In this document: in pieces, positions 17,017 through 26,162 of the stretch
Layout: the number at the start of each line of letters is the position of its first letter
How positions within the stretch are numbered: position 1 is the stretch's first letter
Assembly: GCF_014645195.1 (NCBI RefSeq)
Contig: NZ_BMLK01000004.1
Location: 62,001 to 126,000, forward strand
Direction of reading: 5' to 3'
DNA from: Novosphingobium indicum
GTDB lineage: Bacteria > Pseudomonadota > Alphaproteobacteria > Sphingomonadales > Sphingomonadaceae
Length of the DNA stretch: 64,000 nt
The notes under the pieces: model-generated
What the model saw: only the letters and a program-made list of their open reading frames with translations
Told to the model about the DNA's origin: nothing
The model's database searches: none
Made by a program: the position numbers and the translations under genes

Positions 17017-20000
17017 ATGGCAGACTTTCAACGCATTCTCTCGGCCACCGCGCCCCTGACCCTGGCCTCGGTGACGCGCGGGGCGCAGCCACTCGTCATG
17101 GCCGACCTCGCCCGCGCCGCCAAAGGCCGCGCCGTATTCATCGCCGACAACGAAGCGGCAATGAGCGCTATTGCCGAAGCGGCGAAGTTTTTCGCGCCCG
17201 AGCTGGACGTGCTGGAATTCCCCGCATGGGACTGCCTGCCCTACGACCGCGCCAGCCCGGCGCTATCGGTCAGCGGGCGCCGGCTTGCCGCGCTTTACCG
17301 ATTGCAGGCCAAGCGCAAGGGCCCGCAGCTGCTGGTCACGACGGCCAATGCCCTGCTGCAGCGTGTGCTGACGCCCTTTCGCATTCGGGAATCGGTGCGT
17401 CTCCTCAAGCCGGGAATGGAGATCGGCCACGAAAGCCTGATCGCGCTGTTACGACGGCAGGGCTATCAGCGTTCCGACACCGCTATCGATGCGGGCGAGT
17501 TCGCCGTGCGCGGCTCGATCTTCGATATCGTGCCCGCCGGGCTCGATGCCGGCCTGCGGCTCGACTTCTTCGGCGACGAACTCGAAACACTGCGGCTGTT
17601 CGATACGAGCACGCAGCGCTCGACCGGGACCGTCGATGACTACCTTCTGTTGCCCGCCGGCGAAGCCCTGCTCGACGACGCTACGGTCAAGCGCTTCCGC
17701 AGCCGCTATCGCGAGATGTTCGGCGCCAATGCCACGGGTGATCCGCTTTATCAGGCCGTCAGCGACGGGCGCCGGCTGGCGGGCATGGAGCACTGGCTGC
17801 CACTTTTCGAAGACCGGCTTGTCACGCTGTTCGACCATCTGGCCGACGACGATCTGATCGTCGCCGACACCGCAGCAATCGCCGCCACCGACGAGCGGCT
17901 TGGCGATATCGCAGATTACCACAAGGCCCGCCTCGACACCTCGGGCCAGAAGGCCGGCAGTTATCGTCCTCTGGCAACCGATGCCCTCTATCTGGGCGCC
18001 GAGGAACTGACGCAGGCGCTGTCGGGCTTTCCCGTCCATCGCGCCGATCCCTTCGCCCAGCCCGAGAGCGGCAAAGTCGTTGACTTCGGCTTTCGCAATG
18101 CCCGCGACTTCGCGCCGGAACGCGCGCGAGGCGACAATGCCTACGAAGCCGCCGCCAAGCATCTGCAGGCGGTTGGGAAGAGTGGGCGCAAGGCAATCCT
18201 TGCCGCCTATTCCACCGGCAGCCGTGCGCGTCTCGCTTCCATTCTGGGCGAGGCTCAGGGACCGGAACCGCGCCTGACCGAAACCTGGCAGGAAGCCCTG
18301 GGGCTGGCCGTGCAGGGCCGCTCCGCCGCGCTGGTGCTGCCGCTCGAAACCGGCTTTAGCAACGATGCGCTGGAAGTCGTCACCGAGCAGGACATCCTCG
18401 GCGACCGCCTCGTGCGGCGCAAGAAGAAGCGCAAGGATTCCGACGCCTTCCTCGCCGAACTCTCGGCGCTGACGCCGGGCGACCTGATCGTCCACATGGA
18501 TCACGGCATCGGCCGCTACGAAGGTCTGCAGTCGATCCCGGTCGGTCAGTCCCCGCACGACTGCGTGATGCTGACCTACGCGGGCGGCGACAAGCTCTAC
18601 ATCCCGGTCGAGAACCTCGACGTGCTCTCGCGCTATGGTAGCGAGAGCGACGGCGTCATGCTCGACAAGCTGGGCGGCGAGGCCTGGCAGAAGCGCCGTG
18701 CGCGCCTGAAGGAACGCATACGCGAGATCGCCGGTGAGCTGATGAAGACGGCCGCCGAACGCGCGCTGCGCAAGGCGCCGGTCATGGTGCCCGAAGGCTC
18801 CGCCTACGACCAGTTTGTCGACCGCTTCCCCTGGCAGGAAACCGACGATCAGGACCGCGCCATCGAGGACGTGCTGAACGATCTTTCCGAAGGCAAGCCG
18901 ATGGACCGTCTCGTCTGCGGCGATGTCGGCTTCGGCAAGACCGAGGTCGCTCTGCGCGCCGCTTTCGTCGCCGCCATGGCCGGGCAGCAGGTCGCCGTCG
19001 TGGCGCCGACCACCCTGCTCGCCCGCCAGCACTATTCCGGGTTTGCCGAGCGCTTTGCCGGTTTCCCGCTCAATGTAGGCCGCCTCTCGCGCCTCGTGCC
19101 CGAGAAGGAAGCGCGTACCACGCGCGAAGGACTGGCGAGCGGTACCGTCGATGTCGTCTGCGGTACGCACGCGATTCTCTCGAAAACCGTGCAGTTCAAG
19201 CGCCTTGGTCTCGTCATCGTCGACGAGGAACAGCGCTTCGGCGTAAACCACAAGGAAAAGCTCAAGCAACTGCGCGCCGATGTGCATGTGCTGACGCTCA
19301 CCGCCACGCCGATCCCCCGCACGCTGCAGATGGCGATGTCGGGCCTGCGCGAACTCTCCACCATCCAGACCCCGCCGGTCGACCGTCTCGCGGTGCGCAC
19401 CTACGTGATGGAATGGGACGACATGGTGACGCGCGAGGCCCTGTTGCGCGAACACCATCGCGGCGGGCAGAGCTTCATCGTCGTGCCGCGCATTTCGGAC
19501 ATGCCCGAGATCGAAGAGTGGCTGCGCACCCACGTCCCGGAAGTTAACTGCATTACCGCGCACGGTCAGATGAGCGCGGGCGAAGTGGAAGAGCGCATGA
19601 GCGCCTTCTATGAGGGCAAGTACGAGGTGCTGCTCTCCACCACCATCGTCGAAAGTGGCCTCGACATTCCGCGCGCCAACACGATCATCATCCACCGCGC
19701 CGACCGCTTCGGCCTTGCCCAGCTCTACCAGTTGCGCGGGCGCGTGGGCCGCTCCAAGCTGCGCGCCTATGCGTACCTGACGACGCCGGCCGACACGGCC
19801 CTGTCGGAAGTCGCTGAAAAGCGCCTCAAGGTTCTGGGCGATCTCGACAGCCTGGGCGCCGGCTTCCAGCTCGCCAGCCACGACCTCGACATCCGCGGCG
19901 CGGGCAACCTGCTGGGTGACGAGCAATCGGGCCATATCCGCGAGGTCGGCTTCGAACTCTACCAGTCGATGCTCGAAGACGCGATCATGGCTGCACGCGC

Positions 20001-20493
20001 AGGCGGTGTCGGGCTGGAGAAGGACACTTCGGGCCTTTCCCCTCAGATCACCGTCGATGCGCCGATCATGATCCCGGACGACTATGTGCCGGATCTCGCT
20101 GTGCGCATGGCGCTCTATCGCCGTCTCAACGATGCGGACAGCCAGCAGGAAATCGAGGCGCTTTCCGCCGAGATGATCGATCGTTTCGGCCCGCTGCCGC
20201 AGTCCACGACTAATCTCATCAAGCTCATCGAGATCAAGCGGCAGGCCGTCGAGGCCCACATTGCCAAGATCGACGTGGGCGCGCGCGGCACACTGGTAAG
20301 CTTCCACAACGACAGCTTCCCCAACCCCGCAGGCCTCATCGCCTATGCCGAGCGACTGCAGGGTACGGTCAAGCTGCGGCCGGACAGCAAGCTGGTCCTG
20401 TCGCGCGCCTGGGGCGATCCCAAGGCGCGGCTCAACGGGCTGGTCCAGCTCACCAAGGGGCTGGCCTCAGTCGCGCGAAAGGCCGGTAGCTGA
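17017..20493 (+). CDS. mfd: transcription-repair coupling factor Mfd
   Basis: The 1158-residue translocase releases RNA polymerase stalled at DNA damage and recruits UvrA. The UvrB-like N-terminal modules contain [13 protein letters not shown]. The RNA-polymerase-interaction domain follows ([18 protein letters not shown]). The RecG-like motor has [15 protein letters not shown] (Walker A), VDEEQRFGV (DEEQ) and QLRGRVGRS (VI). The C-terminal TRCF domain contains [10 protein letters not shown] chose ATG 17017 (MADFQRIL), because an upstream ATG at 16975 adds residues unlike Mfd. It is on the same strand as sdhE, about 230 bases after it. Confidence 0.95.
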   Translation: MADFQRILSATAPLTLASVTRGAQPLVMADLARAAKGRAVFIADNEAAMSAIAEAAKFFAPELDVLEFPAWDCLPYDRASPALSVSGRRLAALYRLQAKRKGPQLLVTTANALLQRVLTPFRIRESVRLLKPGMEIGHESLIALLRRQGYQRSDTAIDAGEFAVRGSIFDIVPAGLDAGLRLDFFGDELETLRLFDTSTQRSTGTVDDYLLLPAGEALLDDATVKRFRSRYREMFGANATGDPLYQAVSDGRRLAGMEHWLPLFEDRLVTLFDHLADDDLIVADTAAIAATDERLGDIADYHKARLDTSGQKAGSYRPLATDALYLGAEELTQALSGFPVHRADPFAQPESGKVVDFGFRNARDFAPERARGDNAYEAAAKHLQAVGKSGRKAILAAYSTGSRARLASILGEAQGPEPRLTETWQEALGLAVQGRSAALVLPLETGFSNDALEVVTEQDILGDRLVRRKKKRKDSDAFLAELSALTPGDLIVHMDHGIGRYEGLQSIPVGQSPHDCVMLTYAGGDKLYIPVENLDVLSRYGSESDGVMLDKLGGEAWQKRRARLKERIREIAGELMKTAAERALRKAPVMVPEGSAYDQFVDRFPWQETDDQDRAIEDVLNDLSEGKPMDRLVCGDVGFGKTEVALRAAFVAAMAGQQVAVVAPTTLLARQHYSGFAERFAGFPLNVGRLSRLVPEKEARTTREGLASGTVDVVCGTHAILSKTVQFKRLGLVIVDEEQRFGVNHKEKLKQLRADVHVLTLTATPIPRTLQMAMSGLRELSTIQTPPVDRLAVRTYVMEWDDMVTREALLREHHRGGQSFIVVPRISDMPEIEEWLRTHVPEVNCITAHGQMSAGEVEERMSAFYEGKYEVLLSTTIVESGLDIPRANTIIIHRADRFGLAQLYQLRGRVGRSKLRAYAYLTTPADTALSEVAEKRLKVLGDLDSLGAGFQLASHDLDIRGAGNLLGDEQSGHIREVGFELYQSMLEDAIMAARAGGVGLEKDTSGLSPQITVDAPIMIPDDYVPDLAVRMALYRRLNDADSQQEIEALSAEMIDRFGPLPQSTTNLIKLIEIKRQAVEAHIAKIDVGARGTLVSFHNDSFPNPAGLIAYAERLQGTVKLRPDSKLVLSRAWGDPKARLNGLVQLTKGLASVARKAGS

Positions 20494-20587
20494 GGCTCTC
20501 AGAGAAGACATATCCTCTTGCCGCCGGGCGATGGACCGTTAAACATTCGCGCCGGTTCGCATCCCCCGACGATACAAAGGATAATCG

Positions 20588-22153
20588 ATGAAACTCCCAG
20601 CGACGCTTGCCGTTGTTTCGCTGCTTGTGCTTTCGCAACCGGCTCTCGCGCAAAAGCCCGATGATGATGCCGCCACTGCGGCTAAGGAACACGCCAAGCA
20701 GACTGCCAAGACCGTGGCCGACAACTGGGCCAGCGCGCCGGTCGAGGAAGTCTCCAAGTCGACCAAGGGCTCGGTCACGGTCGATGGCCGTTCGATCGCC
20801 TACACCGCGACTGCCGGAACGCTCACCATCCGCGACGACAGCGGCAAGCCCACCGCGAGCGTCTTCTACACCGCCTATACCGCGCCGGGTAAGCATCGTC
20901 CGCTGACGTTCTTCTACAACGGTGGCCCCGGATCGGCGAGCCTGTGGCTGCGCATGGGCAGCTTCGCCCCGATGCGCGTGCAGACGACCGACCCCGTCTC
21001 CGTGAAGCCCGCCCCGTTCAACGTCGCGCCCAATCCAGACAGCCTGATCGGCAGCACCGACATGGTCTTCATCGATGCCGTCGGCGCCGGTTACTCGCGT
21101 CCGCTGGGAGACACAAAGCCCTCGACCTTCTACGGAGTCGATCAGGACGTCGATGCCTTTGCCAAGGCGATCTTCCGCTACGTCAACAAGAACGGCCGCT
21201 GGGGCGATCCCAAGTACATCTTCGGTGAAAGCTACGGCACGACCCGTTCGGGCGCCCTCGCATACCAGCTCGAGGATCGCGGCATGGCGCTCAACGGCGT
21301 GATGCTGCTGTCCTCGATCATGAACTACGGCATCCGCCAGTCTGGCTTCGACAATATCTATGTCGGTTATCTGCCGACCTTCGCGGCGGTCGCCTGGTAT
21401 CACAACAAGGTCCCCGACCGTCCGGCCGATCTGGCGACTTTCGTCGAACAGTCTCGCCAGTTCGCCAATGGCGCCTACGCGGCGGCTCTGGGCAAGGGGC
21501 AGGACATCACGCCGGCGGAAGAGGACGCCGTAGCCCGGCAGCTGAGCCGCTTCACCGGTCTGTCGGTGGAATTCATCAAGAAGGCCAACCTGCGCGTCGA
21601 CCTCAACCGGTTCCGCAAGGAGCTGCTGCGCGATCAGCGCGAGACGGTGGGGCGCTTCGATGGGCGCTATCTCGGCATCGACCCCGATGCCGCTGGCGAA
21701 GGGCCCGACTACGACGTATCAAGCACCGCGATCACCGGCGCCTACGTCGGCAGCTTCCTCGATCGGCTGACCAACACCTTCGGTTATCGCACCGACATGC
21801 ACTACCGCCTGAGCGCGCGCGAAGGTGCCGATTTCAAATGGGACTGGTCGCACGAATCGCCGCAGCGTGGCTGGGGTCGCAACCAGAATGTCGCCGACGT
21901 AACCGTCGACCTCAGCGCCGCGATGCGCACCAATCCGCACCTGCGCGTGTTGTCGCTCAACGGCTACTACGACATGGCCACGCCGTTCCACTCGACCGAG
22001 CGGGACCTCAAGCACATGATGCTCGAGCCCAAGCTGCAGCCCAACCTCCAGTTCACGTACTACCCTGCCGGGCACATGATCTACCTGAACCCCGAAGCGT
22101 TGCACCAGATGCGCCTCGATCTCGAGCGCTTCTACGCGCAGGGCGAAAACTGA
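20588..22153 (+). CDS. exported serine carboxypeptidase (peptidase S10)
   Basis: The 521-residue protein has a signal peptide (LPATLAVVSLLVLSQPALA). The S10 hallmarks are FFYNGGPGSAS for the oxyanion hole, GESYGTTRS with the nucleophile Ser, the Asp in NGYYDMATPF, and the His in YYPAGHMIYL. It should cleave C-terminal residues of peptides in the periplasm or outside. Good spacing from AAAGGA supports ATG 20588. It is a single gene after mfd, ended by the terminator at 22161. Confidence 0.9.
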   Translation: MKLPATLAVVSLLVLSQPALAQKPDDDAATAAKEHAKQTAKTVADNWASAPVEEVSKSTKGSVTVDGRSIAYTATAGTLTIRDDSGKPTASVFYTAYTAPGKHRPLTFFYNGGPGSASLWLRMGSFAPMRVQTTDPVSVKPAPFNVAPNPDSLIGSTDMVFIDAVGAGYSRPLGDTKPSTFYGVDQDVDAFAKAIFRYVNKNGRWGDPKYIFGESYGTTRSGALAYQLEDRGMALNGVMLLSSIMNYGIRQSGFDNIYVGYLPTFAAVAWYHNKVPDRPADLATFVEQSRQFANGAYAAALGKGQDITPAEEDAVARQLSRFTGLSVEFIKKANLRVDLNRFRKELLRDQRETVGRFDGRYLGIDPDAAGEGPDYDVSSTAITGAYVGSFLDRLTNTFGYRTDMHYRLSAREGADFKWDWSHESPQRGWGRNQNVADVTVDLSAAMRTNPHLRVLSLNGYYDMATPFHSTERDLKHMMLEPKLQPNLQFTYYPAGHMIYLNPEALHQMRLDLERFYAQGEN

Positions 22154-22160
22154 TCGAAAC

Positions 22161-22194
22161 AGGGCCGGAGAGGGAAACCTTCCGGCCCTTTTCC
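22161..22194. terminator. bidirectional intrinsic terminator
   Basis: AGGGCCGGA/TCCGGCCCT forms a 9-bp stem followed by TTTTCC. It lies between the convergent S10 peptidase and EAL genes. Confidence 0.75.
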
Positions 22195-22210
22195 TAACCT
22201 TCGGTCTGCG

Positions 22211-23539
22211 TCACGCCTCGGAGCCGGCCAGTTTCTGGAACAGCGCCGCGCTCATCGGCTGCGCTCGCAGAAAGCCTTGATAGAAGCCACAACCTTCCCG
22301 CTTGGCGACAACACGCTGGGCTTCCTCTTCGATGCCCTCGGCGATCACCTTCAGGTCGAGTGCCTCGGCCATTGCGACGATGGCGCGCAGCACGGCAACG
22401 TCACGCTTGTCTGTAGTCACCCCCTCGATCATCGAGCGATCGAGTTTGAGGTAGTGCATCGGCAGCACCTTCAGATAGCGGAAGTTGCAGAACCCCGCCC
22501 CGAAATCGTCGAGCGCGATGCGAATACCCTGCGCGGAGAATTCGGCCATCATGTCTGCGGCCATGGCGATATCGCTGATCAGCGCCTGCTCGGTAACTTC
22601 CAGCGTCAGTCGGCGCAGCGGAAAGCCGCTCTCGCGTATCAGGTCGAGCATTTGGCGCACGTAGCTGCCGAACGCGAGATCGGCGGGCGTGACGTTGATC
22701 GAGAGACGCAAGTCTCCCGGCCATTCGCTCGCCGCTGCCAAGGCCTTGGCGGCAATGTGGCGCGAAAGCGGACCGATGTGATCAGCGCGTTCTGCTATCG
22801 AAAAGAGCGCGCCCGCCCCGATCCGGCCGAGCTCCGGGTGGTTCCAGCGCGCAAGCGCCTCGGCGCCGGTGAGGCTGTCATCCTCGAGGTTGAACTGCGG
22901 CTGGAACAGGACTTCGATCTCGTCGCGGTCGATGGCACCGAGCAGGTCCGCTTCCAGCTGCGCGCTGGAATGCCCCGGCGGCGTCACTTCCCCATCTGCC
23001 CAGGCCAGACGTTGCCCCTGCTGCTCGCTGGCTTCCTGCAGTGCGTGTCCGAGGCGATCCAGCATCGAGTCCACGCTCTCGTCCGTCAGCGCCCTGATGA
23101 GCGCCACGCGGGGCGACAAGCGCAAAACGCCGGTCGGAACGGCAATGGGACGCGAAATGAGATCGGCCAACTGATCGGCCACGAGTTGCCAGCGCTCGCG
23201 GCTGCAAGCCTCGTTAGCCACAAGCAAAAAGCTGCCGCCGCCGGCCCGAGCCAGCTGCCAGGGGCCATCCAGCTCTTCGGATGCGAAATGCTGGATGCGG
23301 CTAGCGACTTCCTCCAGCGCACCGTCGCCCGCCGCTTCCCCGTAGGCAATGTTGATCGCCTCCAGCCTGCGCAGGCTGAACAGCATAGCGTGAACATGGG
23401 CATGGCGCGGTACGATCGCCGGATCCGACCGCCATGCCGCTATCCGCTCGTGCACAGAATCCACACCGGGAATGCCCGTCAGCCGGTCTTCGAGCCGCGT
23501 AGAATGGCTCTGAGTTCGATCCTGTTGCGATACACCCAT
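22211..23539 (-). CDS. EAL-domain c-di-GMP phosphodiesterase with degenerate GGDEF
   Basis: The 442-residue protein has an N-terminal GGDEF-fold region in which the signature is RAGGGSFLL, so it should not synthesise c-di-GMP. A C-terminal EAL domain follows (about 190-435). The EAL motif appears as GAEALARW. Catalytic-type residues follow in LRLSINVTPADL, LTLEVTEQAL, DDFGAGFCN, HYLKLDRS and AEGIEEEAQ, so hydrolysis of c-di-GMP is expected. There is no signal peptide or membrane segment, so it is cytoplasmic. It diverges from nadK with an 86-base gap. Confidence 0.85.
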   Translation of the reverse strand: MGVSQQDRTQSHSTRLEDRLTGIPGVDSVHERIAAWRSDPAIVPRHAHVHAMLFSLRRLEAINIAYGEAAGDGALEEVASRIQHFASEELDGPWQLARAGGGSFLLVANEACSRERWQLVADQLADLISRPIAVPTGVLRLSPRVALIRALTDESVDSMLDRLGHALQEASEQQGQRLAWADGEVTPPGHSSAQLEADLLGAIDRDEIEVLFQPQFNLEDDSLTGAEALARWNHPELGRIGAGALFSIAERADHIGPLSRHIAAKALAAASEWPGDLRLSINVTPADLAFGSYVRQMLDLIRESGFPLRRLTLEVTEQALISDIAMAADMMAEFSAQGIRIALDDFGAGFCNFRYLKVLPMHYLKLDRSMIEGVTTDKRDVAVLRAIVAMAEALDLKVIAEGIEEEAQRVVAKREGCGFYQGFLRAQPMSAALFQKLAGSEA

Positions 23540-23625
23540 GGAAAGCCCTTAGCCCAAAGCCCTTGCCAAAGCGTTCAAAATTCGACAGCCACCCCCGATA
23601 TGGTCGAAGGCGACCGGGGGACTTG

Positions 23626-24405
23626 ATGATCGACGATCTGAAGCTTGCACTGATCGTATCGGACAGCGCCAAGGCGCAAGCCGGTGCCCAGTCGCTGCGG
23701 GATTCGCACGACTGGGTTTCACCGCAGGAAGCCGACGTACTTGTGGTGCTGGGCGGCGACGGCTTTTTGCTGCACGTTTTGCACGAAATGCTCGACTGGG
23801 AATTCCTGAAGCCCGTCTATGGCATGAATCTGGGAACCGTGGGTTTTCTGATGAACGGCCAGCAGGACCACGTCCCGGTGGCACAGCGCATTGCCGAAGC
23901 GCACCGGGTCCCGGTTCGTCCGCTCTGCATGCACGCGACCAATCAGAACGGCGAGGAGTTCAGCTACTACGCCATCAACGAGGTCTCGTTGCTGCGCGAA
24001 ACCCGCCAGACCGCGAAGCTCGAAGTGCGCATCAACGGACGCGTGCGCATGGAGGAACTGGCCGGTGACGGTATTCTTCTTGCCACGCCTGTCGGCTCGA
24101 CGGCCTACAACCTCTCCGCAAACGGACCGATTCTCCCGCTGGGCTGCCGCATGCTGGCCATGACGCCGCTCAGCCCTTTCCGCCCGCGCCGCTGGAAAGG
24201 CGCGATCCTGCCCGAAAGCGCGGAAGTGGAATTCCGCATCCGCGAACCCGGCAAACGGCCTGTCGCTGCCGTCGCCGACCAGAAGGAAGTGCGCGATGTC
24301 GCCACCGTACGGATCGCGGCGACGGCGGAGCGCGAATTGACCCTGCTGTTCGACCCCGGCTTCACGCTCGAAGAACGCATCTTTGCCGAGCAATTCCAGG
24401 TCTGA
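23626..24405 (+). CDS. nadK: NAD kinase
   Basis: The 259-residue enzyme phosphorylates NAD to NADP. The GGDG motif is in VLVVLGGDGFLLH, NEVSLLRE follows, and the glycine-rich substrate loop is GDGILLATPVGSTAYNLSANGPI. ATG 23626 follows a GGGGG ribosome site; TTG 23623 is in frame just before it. It is a single gene followed by tRNA-Asn. Confidence 0.95.
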   Translation: MIDDLKLALIVSDSAKAQAGAQSLRDSHDWVSPQEADVLVVLGGDGFLLHVLHEMLDWEFLKPVYGMNLGTVGFLMNGQQDHVPVAQRIAEAHRVPVRPLCMHATNQNGEEFSYYAINEVSLLRETRQTAKLEVRINGRVRMEELAGDGILLATPVGSTAYNLSANGPILPLGCRMLAMTPLSPFRPRRWKGAILPESAEVEFRIREPGKRPVAAVADQKEVRDVATVRIAATAERELTLLFDPGFTLEERIFAEQFQV

Positions 24406-24527
24406 CCCGCGCCGTCTGCACGACGGAATGATTTTGTACGAAAATTCCTCCAGCTCGGGCTTGCCAAGGCGAAACGAGCCGCTTATAGGCGCACCCCTGC
24501 CCCGCGGTGGAGACACTGCAGGGCTGC

Positions 24528-24602
24528 TCCCCGATAGCTCAGCGGTAGAGCATTCGACTGTTAATCGAATGGCCGTAGGTTCGAATCCTACTCGGGGAGC
24601 CA
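24528..24602 (+). tRNA. tRNA-Asn (GTT), carries left attachment repeat
   Basis: There is a complete cloverleaf with acceptor TCCCCGA/TCGGGGA, anticodon GTT, discriminator G and CCA. Its last 15 bases, CTACTCGGGGAGCCA (24588-24602), are repeated at 26099-26113, marking it as an integration site. Confidence 0.95.
24588..24602 (+). repeat. attachment repeat, left copy (tRNA-Asn 3' end)
   Basis: CTACTCGGGGAGCCA is identical to 26099-26113. The tRNA is complete on this side. Confidence 0.8.
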
Positions 24603-24648
24603 CTTTTACAAAAAAGCGCGCAAAACCAATGGGTTAGGCGTTTTTTCA

Positions 24649-24675
24649 TAAGGTTCACCTAAAAGGTGAACCTTA
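24649..24675. repeat. perfect inverted repeat, left end of element B
   Basis: TAAGGTTCACCT, loop AAA, AGGTGAACCTTA: a perfect 12-bp hairpin 46 bases inside the element. The GGTGAACC half-site recurs near the right end, so it could be a recombinase arm site. It could also end transcripts from the tRNA. Confidence 0.7.
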
Positions 24676-24895
24676 CAGACCCCTCCTTTTTCCAACATTG
24701 TTTAAGCTTTGTTCGCACGTTGGTTCCGACGCTCTAACTGAGGAAACCAGCTACCATTACCATCTGTGCGACTTAGCATGCAGCCACGTTCTACCCGTGG
24801 CTGATAAGCTGGAGAAGGCTGGATGAGATGGCGAGGAAAGTCAGGCATCATCTAGTGATGCCTAATTCAGGCTCCGCCCAACCAGTTCCGATCCT
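24676..24895. other. gene-free left part of the tRNA-Asn element
   Basis: No convincing frame is seen. It holds CTTTTTCCAACATTGTTT (TTCCAACATT also occurs at 593-602 in element A) and short dyads such as CCACG...CGTGG (24784-24800). Confidence 0.4.
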
Positions 24896-25846
24896 TCATT
24901 CGCTACGTGCCATACACTTTGATGCCTCAGCTATAAAAACGATTTTGCTTGCGGCGAGGTGAAGCGCATACGCGGCAATATAACCCGGCACATTCTTCGG
25001 AGTAGAGCCTTGCCCATGAGAGGCATCATTGTCTCTTATCTTAGGCAGGCCGCTCTGCAATGTCGCAACAAGTTGATCAAAGCTTCCGTCTAGATAGACT
25101 GGCCACAGACCGTTAGCCTTTGCAACTTTTACCAAGTCAGAGATGCGAGCGCCCTTCTGATAAGTCCAGCCTTTTTGATCAAAGATCGATTTGAACGTAC
25201 TCTCAACCGCATTCGCGGCCATCGCCACTGCTTGTCGAAATTCGCTAGCCCGATAATGCTGATGAGCTTCTAGGAACTCCTGCCTCGGCCCTTCGAACCC
25301 CTGGCCGGACAACAATGAGAGCGCAGGCTTCACCACTTCAGCGTGCACATATTGGCTGTCCACTCGGATCAGCCGCGTGCCTTCCAACTGATACCCGACA
25401 CCAGCCTGAAGCAAACGGTAGTTAATTTCGTCGATTGCCTTTTGACCTTGCATCGACACCTGCCACGTCTGGCGCTTATACCTATACCGCTCTCCAGCCA
25501 TGATTTCGATGCCGATCGCAATCAACTCAAGAAAGTCCAACCAGTCGAGCGTTGCGCATTTGCGCATGTAAGCAAGAATACGTGCCCCAGAAAAATCTTC
25601 ATGCGAGATCCTATCCAAACCCTTTTCGCGAAGATATATGCGCTCAATATTATGCCAAACGTCGTTGTCCTCAATTATATTAGTGTAGGATCCGGCATAT
25701 GAACCATATTGTCCTATGGCTTCAGTACTAATCTGTCCAACCTGAACACGAAGGTTCTGCGGTATTTCATCATATTGATATACGTCTGAAATGCCCGAAT
25801 TGGCGGCGTCCGCCTGCCGTTTGGAAAATAGATTATATATGGCCAT
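24896..25846 (-). CDS. Abi/HEPN-like putative phage-defence protein
   Basis: This 316-residue protein is the only gene of the tRNA-Asn mini-island. Its N-terminus (MAIYNLFSKRQ, then DVYQYDEIPQNLRVQV) resembles the AbiJ-like / STM4504-CBY_0614-type N-terminal domain. The C-terminal part contains KIRDNDASHGQG (Arg271, His277), which fits the Rx4-6H signature of HEPN RNases and the conserved RN-x-HG segment of Abi C-terminal domains. A role as an abortive-infection RNase is inferred. ATG 25846 was chosen because AAAGGGG precedes it; the longer frame from 25888 lacks a good site. It has A/T-rich codon use unlike its neighbours, consistent with transfer. Confidence 0.65.
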   Translation of the reverse strand: MAIYNLFSKRQADAANSGISDVYQYDEIPQNLRVQVGQISTEAIGQYGSYAGSYTNIIEDNDVWHNIERIYLREKGLDRISHEDFSGARILAYMRKCATLDWLDFLELIAIGIEIMAGERYRYKRQTWQVSMQGQKAIDEINYRLLQAGVGYQLEGTRLIRVDSQYVHAEVVKPALSLLSGQGFEGPRQEFLEAHQHYRASEFRQAVAMAANAVESTFKSIFDQKGWTYQKGARISDLVKVAKANGLWPVYLDGSFDQLVATLQSGLPKIRDNDASHGQGSTPKNVPGYIAAYALHLAASKIVFIAEASKCMARSE

Positions 25847-26053
25847 GAACACCCCTTTATGCCTCCTATATGTAAGGCAGTCCTTCAAAGCTTAAAAGGG
25901 AACAACAGCACCAAGTCCGCGCATCGAGACTCTCTGCAGCCAGCCCCCCCCACAAGTCCGGGACGTAGACTCCACAGTATCGAAGCAAACGTAGGGAAAG
26001 TAGGTGAACCCTTTTGTCTAGGACGCCGCAGACTACCGTGAGTCGCACAAGAG

Positions 26054-26065
26054 GGTGAACCTTAC
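26054..26065 (+). repeat. GGTGAACCTTAC direct repeat, right end of element B
   Basis: This is identical to 24665-24676 near the other end, in the same orientation. It is a candidate recombinase arm-type site. Confidence 0.6.
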
Positions 26066-26066
26066 T

Positions 26067-26081
26067 CAAACCCGCAGAAAT
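26067..26081 (+). repeat. 15-mer shared with the 6S RNA element
   Basis: CAAACCCGCAGAAAT is identical to 1268-1282. In both elements it directly follows the inner repeat and precedes the distal attachment repeat by 16-17 bases. Confidence 0.7.
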
Positions 26082-26098
26082 CTGGGGTTCGTATAGAA

Positions 26099-26113
26099 CT
26101 ACTCGGGGAGCCA
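26099..26113 (+). repeat. attachment repeat, right copy
   Basis: CTACTCGGGGAGCCA is identical to the tRNA-Asn 3' end. GGTTCG a few bases upstream echoes the tRNA T-loop, so the duplicated segment may once have been longer. Confidence 0.8.
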
Positions 26114-26162
26114 ATTTTTTCCTCCACCACAACAATTGGGTTTGCGGCCGTCGATCCTTGCT

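Larger units (their letters stand above)
24588..26113. mobile_element. mini-island at tRNA-Asn (element B)
   Basis: The 1.5 kb segment is bounded by CTACTCGGGGAGCCA in the tRNA 3' end (24588-24602) and at 26099-26113. It is visibly poorer in G/C than its surroundings. It contains one gene on the minus strand and no recombinase. GGTGAACC-type motifs lie near both ends: an inverted pair at 24649-24675, a copy at 26003-26010 and one at 26054-26065. GGTGAACCTTAC is identical at 24665-24676 and 26054-26065. CAAACCCGCAGAAAT at 26067-26081 is shared with element A. Confidence 0.75.
25847..26162. other. gene-free right part of the tRNA-Asn element and junction
   Basis: No gene is seen. It holds the promoter region of the Abi-like gene, GGTGAACC (26003-26010), GGTGAACCTTAC (26054-26065), the shared 15-mer (26067-26081), the distal repeat (26099-26113) and a T-run after it. 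Confidence 0.6.

Noticed and set aside
17449..20307. A frame of about 950 codons on the minus strand
   Set aside because: It is antisense to mfd, whose motifs are all present; no motif is seen in the opposite product.
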